A stretch of DNA of 64,000 nucleotides from Larkinella humicola (GTDB lineage: Bacteria; Bacteroidota; Bacteroidia; Cytophagales; Spirosomataceae): the NCBI RefSeq assembly GCF_008727875.1, contig NZ_VTWS01000012.1:62001-126000 (forward strand), written 5' to 3'. The notes under the pieces are model-generated. The model had not been told where the DNA came from and did no database searches. It worked only from the letters and a program-made list of their open reading frames with translations. The position numbers and the translations under genes were made by a program. Each line of letters begins with the position of its first letter. Positions within the stretch are counted from its first letter, which is position 1. This document shows positions 61,778-64,000 of this stretch, piece by piece.

Positions 61778-64000
61778 TCATTTCCCGGAAAAATCAAAAT
61801 ATAACGTCAGCTCTTTGGCGCGTGCGGGTTCCTTTTCGTAGTCGTAAAAAATATGCTTCATGCCCATCGGACCGGTGGTTTCATTGCGTTGCGTTTTGCT
61901 GCCAATGCTGCTGATGCCCTGCAGGAACGATAGGTCGCCCGTCGGGAAAAGGGGTTCGTAATTGTGCCATTGATCGGTTTTCCAGGCCGGGGTGAACAGC
62001 CGGAAAAAAACATCTTCGTTTTCCGTCGCCACCGTAAAAGGCTGCCCCGTAGTTTCAAACCGACACCAGTACAGGTTGGCGTGGTAGCCTTTGAATTCTG
62101 GGTAAACAACCGGCGTTTCACCGGTTTCGGTGTTGTTATACGCCTTGTTCCAGACGCCCAATGTGCCACCTTTCATCCGGTTTTTCCAGACGCGGTACGG
62201 TCCTTTGCCCATCCAGTTGACGGCCTTCATCTCGCGTTCGGGGAACGAGAAATTGACCCCGACCAGCGTCGTGAAATAGCCATCGGGAAAATACCGCACC
62301 CGCATTTTGACCCAGCCCGACGGGAAAATGGTCCATTGCAGCGTGTTGTAGCTGCTTTTTCGGTCAAAGGTCGACTCGATGACGACGGTTTTACCGTCCA
62401 TACGATGCGTGAAATTTTTGAAGTTATTGATACCTTCCTGCAACACCGGGCCGTTGGTAAAGGGAATGGTTCCGTTCAGGTTTGCCACGTGTTTCAAGAC
62501 ACCGGTTCGCTTACTAAATGACAACACAATGCCGTTGGCAGAAACCGTATACAAAGAGTCAGATTCGGTGAACGTGACCGGAGCCGAACCGTCGGTTTTG
62601 ACGAGCGATGCGGCAATCTGGTTGGGTAACGAAATTGGGAAACTCCAGGTAAACAGCTCGCGTCGGTGCGGATCGGTGGCGGTGATGTACAGAAAGTCGT
62701 AGTCTTTCCAGTCGCCGGGTAACTGAGCCTTTAGTACGCCTTTTTCGAGCGGTTTCAGGTTCGGTGCCGCAACGGGAAATGACTTTTCAGACGGTTTTAC
62801 ACCATTGAATGGGCCACCCACTTTGACTAGTTTTCCGGTAAACGAACAGCGGCTCGTATGGGTAAAGTGATACCGGTTTTCAATCGGAAACGTTCCGTCG
62901 AAGGTTGGCGTGATCTCCCGGCGTTCCAGCCGAATCGGTGACCAGACTTCCCTGATCGTAAAAAAGCTGCCTTCTTTTTCGCGGTATGGCCCCACAATGC
63001 CGTCGGCGCCCCGGTTTCCGTCGGTGTCGATGAGGCCGTTCTGATCCGTTCGCACGACGCCCTGATCGGCAAAATCCCAGAGAAAACCGCCAGCCGCCAG
63101 CGGATCGTGCCACATCGCTTCCCAGTAATCGTCCAGCCCCGCGCCGTGGCCGCCATCGTACATTCCGTGCAGAAATTCGGTGGGCAGCGTGATCGAATGA
63201 CCGTGGTTGTAAGTGCCGATGCCGTAATTATATTCCCGGTAATGCTGCGTGTCGAAACCGCCAAAATCCTCCCAGGCGTGAAGAACGGGCCGTTTCTGAA
63301 GGTCTTCTTGGGCGAACAACGCATCCAGTTCGGCATTGTGACCGCCTTCGTTGCCGTTGATCCAGAAAATAACCGACGGGTGGTTGACGTCGTGCGTAAT
63401 CAGTTCGTGGAGCAGTTTGGAACCCGTCGCCGTGTCGTAGTGGCCGTGCCAACCCGCCAGTTCGTCGAACACGAAAAGCCCCAGCGAATCGCAGACGTCG
63501 AGAAAATGATCATCGGGCGGGTAGTGCGACATCCGGACGGCGTTCATGTTCATGTCTTTCATCAGATTGACGTCCAGAATGCTCAGTTTTTTGCTCAAGG
63601 CCCGGCCCGACGACGGCCAGAACGAATGCCGGTTGACGCCCTTGAGCTTAACTTTCGTACCGTTGACGTAAATACCGTCGCGCGGTTTCACGTCGACGGT
63701 GCGGAAACCGAAGAATTTCGTCAGTGTATGCACCGGTTTTCCAGCCTCCAACAACCTGAATTCTACTTTGTAGCGATTGGGTGTTTCCGACGTCCACAAG
63801 AGCGGTTTCGGGACGGTTTTTGTCAGGGCAACGGTATGGGTTTCGGTACCGATTTTTGCGCTGAACGGTTCGCCTACTTTTTGTCCGGAAACCGTATAAA
63901 TTTGTCCGGAAATTTCAGAGGCTTTGCGGTTTGTTTTCAATTGAAGTTGGGCCGTAAAAGAGCCGTTGGCTTTGGCGTCGATGGCAACGTGTTCGATGTG
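61778..64000 (-). CDS. GH2 family glycosidase, 5'-truncated by window edge
   Basis: About 740 residues are visible; the frame is open through base 64000, so the gene starts beyond the window. The visible part covers the end of the first beta-sandwich, the immunoglobulin-like domain, the TIM barrel (KLKGVNRHSFWPSSGRAL; MSHYPPDDHFLDVCDSLGLFV) and C-terminal domains. The acid/base glutamate is in INGNEGG (about 63341-63355). The nucleophile is probably the Glu of PTEFLHG (near 63176), which replaces the usual EYGHAMGN wording. Family members are beta-galactosidases, beta-glucuronidases and related enzymes. It is the first visible gene of the leftward operon. The sugar cleaved is not decided by sequence. 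Confidence 0.87.
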   Translation of the reverse strand, partial: HIEHVAIDAKANGSFTAQLQLKTNRKASEISGQIYTVSGQKVGEPFSAKIGTETHTVALTKTVPKPLLWTSETPNRYKVEFRLLEAGKPVHTLTKFFGFRTVDVKPRDGIYVNGTKVKLKGVNRHSFWPSSGRALSKKLSILDVNLMKDMNMNAVRMSHYPPDDHFLDVCDSLGLFVFDELAGWHGHYDTATGSKLLHELITHDVNHPSVIFWINGNEGGHNAELDALFAQEDLQKRPVLHAWEDFGGFDTQHYREYNYGIGTYNHGHSITLPTEFLHGMYDGGHGAGLDDYWEAMWHDPLAAGGFLWDFADQGVVRTDQNGLIDTDGNRGADGIVGPYREKEGSFFTIREVWSPIRLERREITPTFDGTFPIENRYHFTHTSRCSFTGKLVKVGGPFNGVKPSEKSFPVAAPNLKPLEKGVLKAQLPGDWKDYDFLYITATDPHRRELFTWSFPISLPNQIAASLVKTDGSAPVTFTESDSLYTVSANGIVLSFSKRTGVLKHVANLNGTIPFTNGPVLQEGINNFKNFTHRMDGKTVVIESTFDRKSSYNTLQWTIFPSGWVKMRVRYFPDGYFTTLVGVNFSFPEREMKAVNWMGKGPYRVWKNRMKGGTLGVWNKAYNNTETGETPVVYPEFKGYHANLYWCRFETTGQPFTVATENEDVFFRLFTPAWKTDQWHNYEPLFPTGDLSFLQGISSIGSKTQRNETTGPMGMKHIFYDYEKEPARAKELTLYFDFSGK

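Noticed and set aside
61677-61781. Upstream extension of the beta-helix/mutarotase gene to 61781
   Set aside because: It would put 35 residues of repeat-derived sequence before a complete, classical signal peptide that has its own ATG at 61676. In contrast with the gene at 29875, a good internal start exists here.
1-64000. Integrated mobile element or prophage
   Set aside because: No integrase, transposase, tRNA gene, direct-repeat boundary or phage-like gene was seen; the only mobile-like features are small palindromic elements.

Overview
The window looks like a chromosome segment of a plant-polysaccharide-degrading Bacteroidota, most likely a Spirosoma/Larkinella-type member of the Cytophagales. 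This is inferred from the SusC/SusD pair, DUF3826 and GH106/GH127/GH95 proteins, Bacteroidota-style -7 boxes (TAnnTTTG), a moderately high GC content and many long intergenic palindromes. No rRNA, tRNA, CRISPR array, integrase or transposase gene was seen.

Layout. 1-804: the end of an ABC-2 permease. 980-11376 (+): a sugar cluster with a hexuronate-type MFS importer, a deacetylase-GH39 fusion, a GH106 rhamnosidase, rhamnose mutarotase (rhaM), a propeller glycosidase and a GH127-type enzyme. 11428-16776 (+): a lone DUF433 gene, then an ECF sigma factor, its probable membrane partner, a CpxP-like protein, a PepSY-like protein and an outer-membrane beta-barrel receptor. 16870-17883 (-): a LacI regulator. 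18167-23281 (+): fbp and a Tat-exported molybdenum hydroxylase trio. 23310-24671 (-): a LytS-type kinase. 24995-42014 (+): a long run with a PL1 lyase, a beta-helix/TIM-barrel fusion, two propellers, DUF3826, an acid-sugar catabolic operon (iron alcohol dehydrogenase, DapA-family aldolase, PdxA2, DUF1537 kinase, sodium symporter) and a GH127 beta-L-arabinofuranosidase. 42017-47047: a divergent pair of (alpha/alpha)6-barrel glycosidases and an AraC regulator. 47508-53258 (+): DUF3826-SusC-SusD. 53611-64000 (-): an operon of GH2, a GH141-like beta-helix fused to a mutarotase, a Gfo/Idh/MocA oxidoreductase, a sodium symporter and a GH95 with an inserted domain.

How it works together (inference). 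The enzyme set points to rhamnose-, fucose-, L-arabinose- and uronate-rich pectin side chains, with rhamnogalacturonan II (RG-II) a good candidate. The most interesting proposal is that 33751-39860 catabolises the RG-II sugar 3-deoxy-D-lyxo-heptulosaric acid (Dha). A DapA-type aldolase would give pyruvate plus D-threuronate, the iron dehydrogenase would reduce this to D-threonate, and the DUF1537 kinase plus PdxA2 would yield DHAP and CO2. The stereochemistry is consistent with this route. Flanking genes encode a sialidase-fold protein and a beta-L-arabinofuranosidase, the two activities needed to free Dha from side chain D.

The second striking feature is a set of long perfect or near-perfect palindromes in at least three sequence families. 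They sit just before start codons or between convergent genes. In some copies the mirror symmetry runs on into locus-specific flanking DNA, and one copy is translated as the front of a signal peptide.
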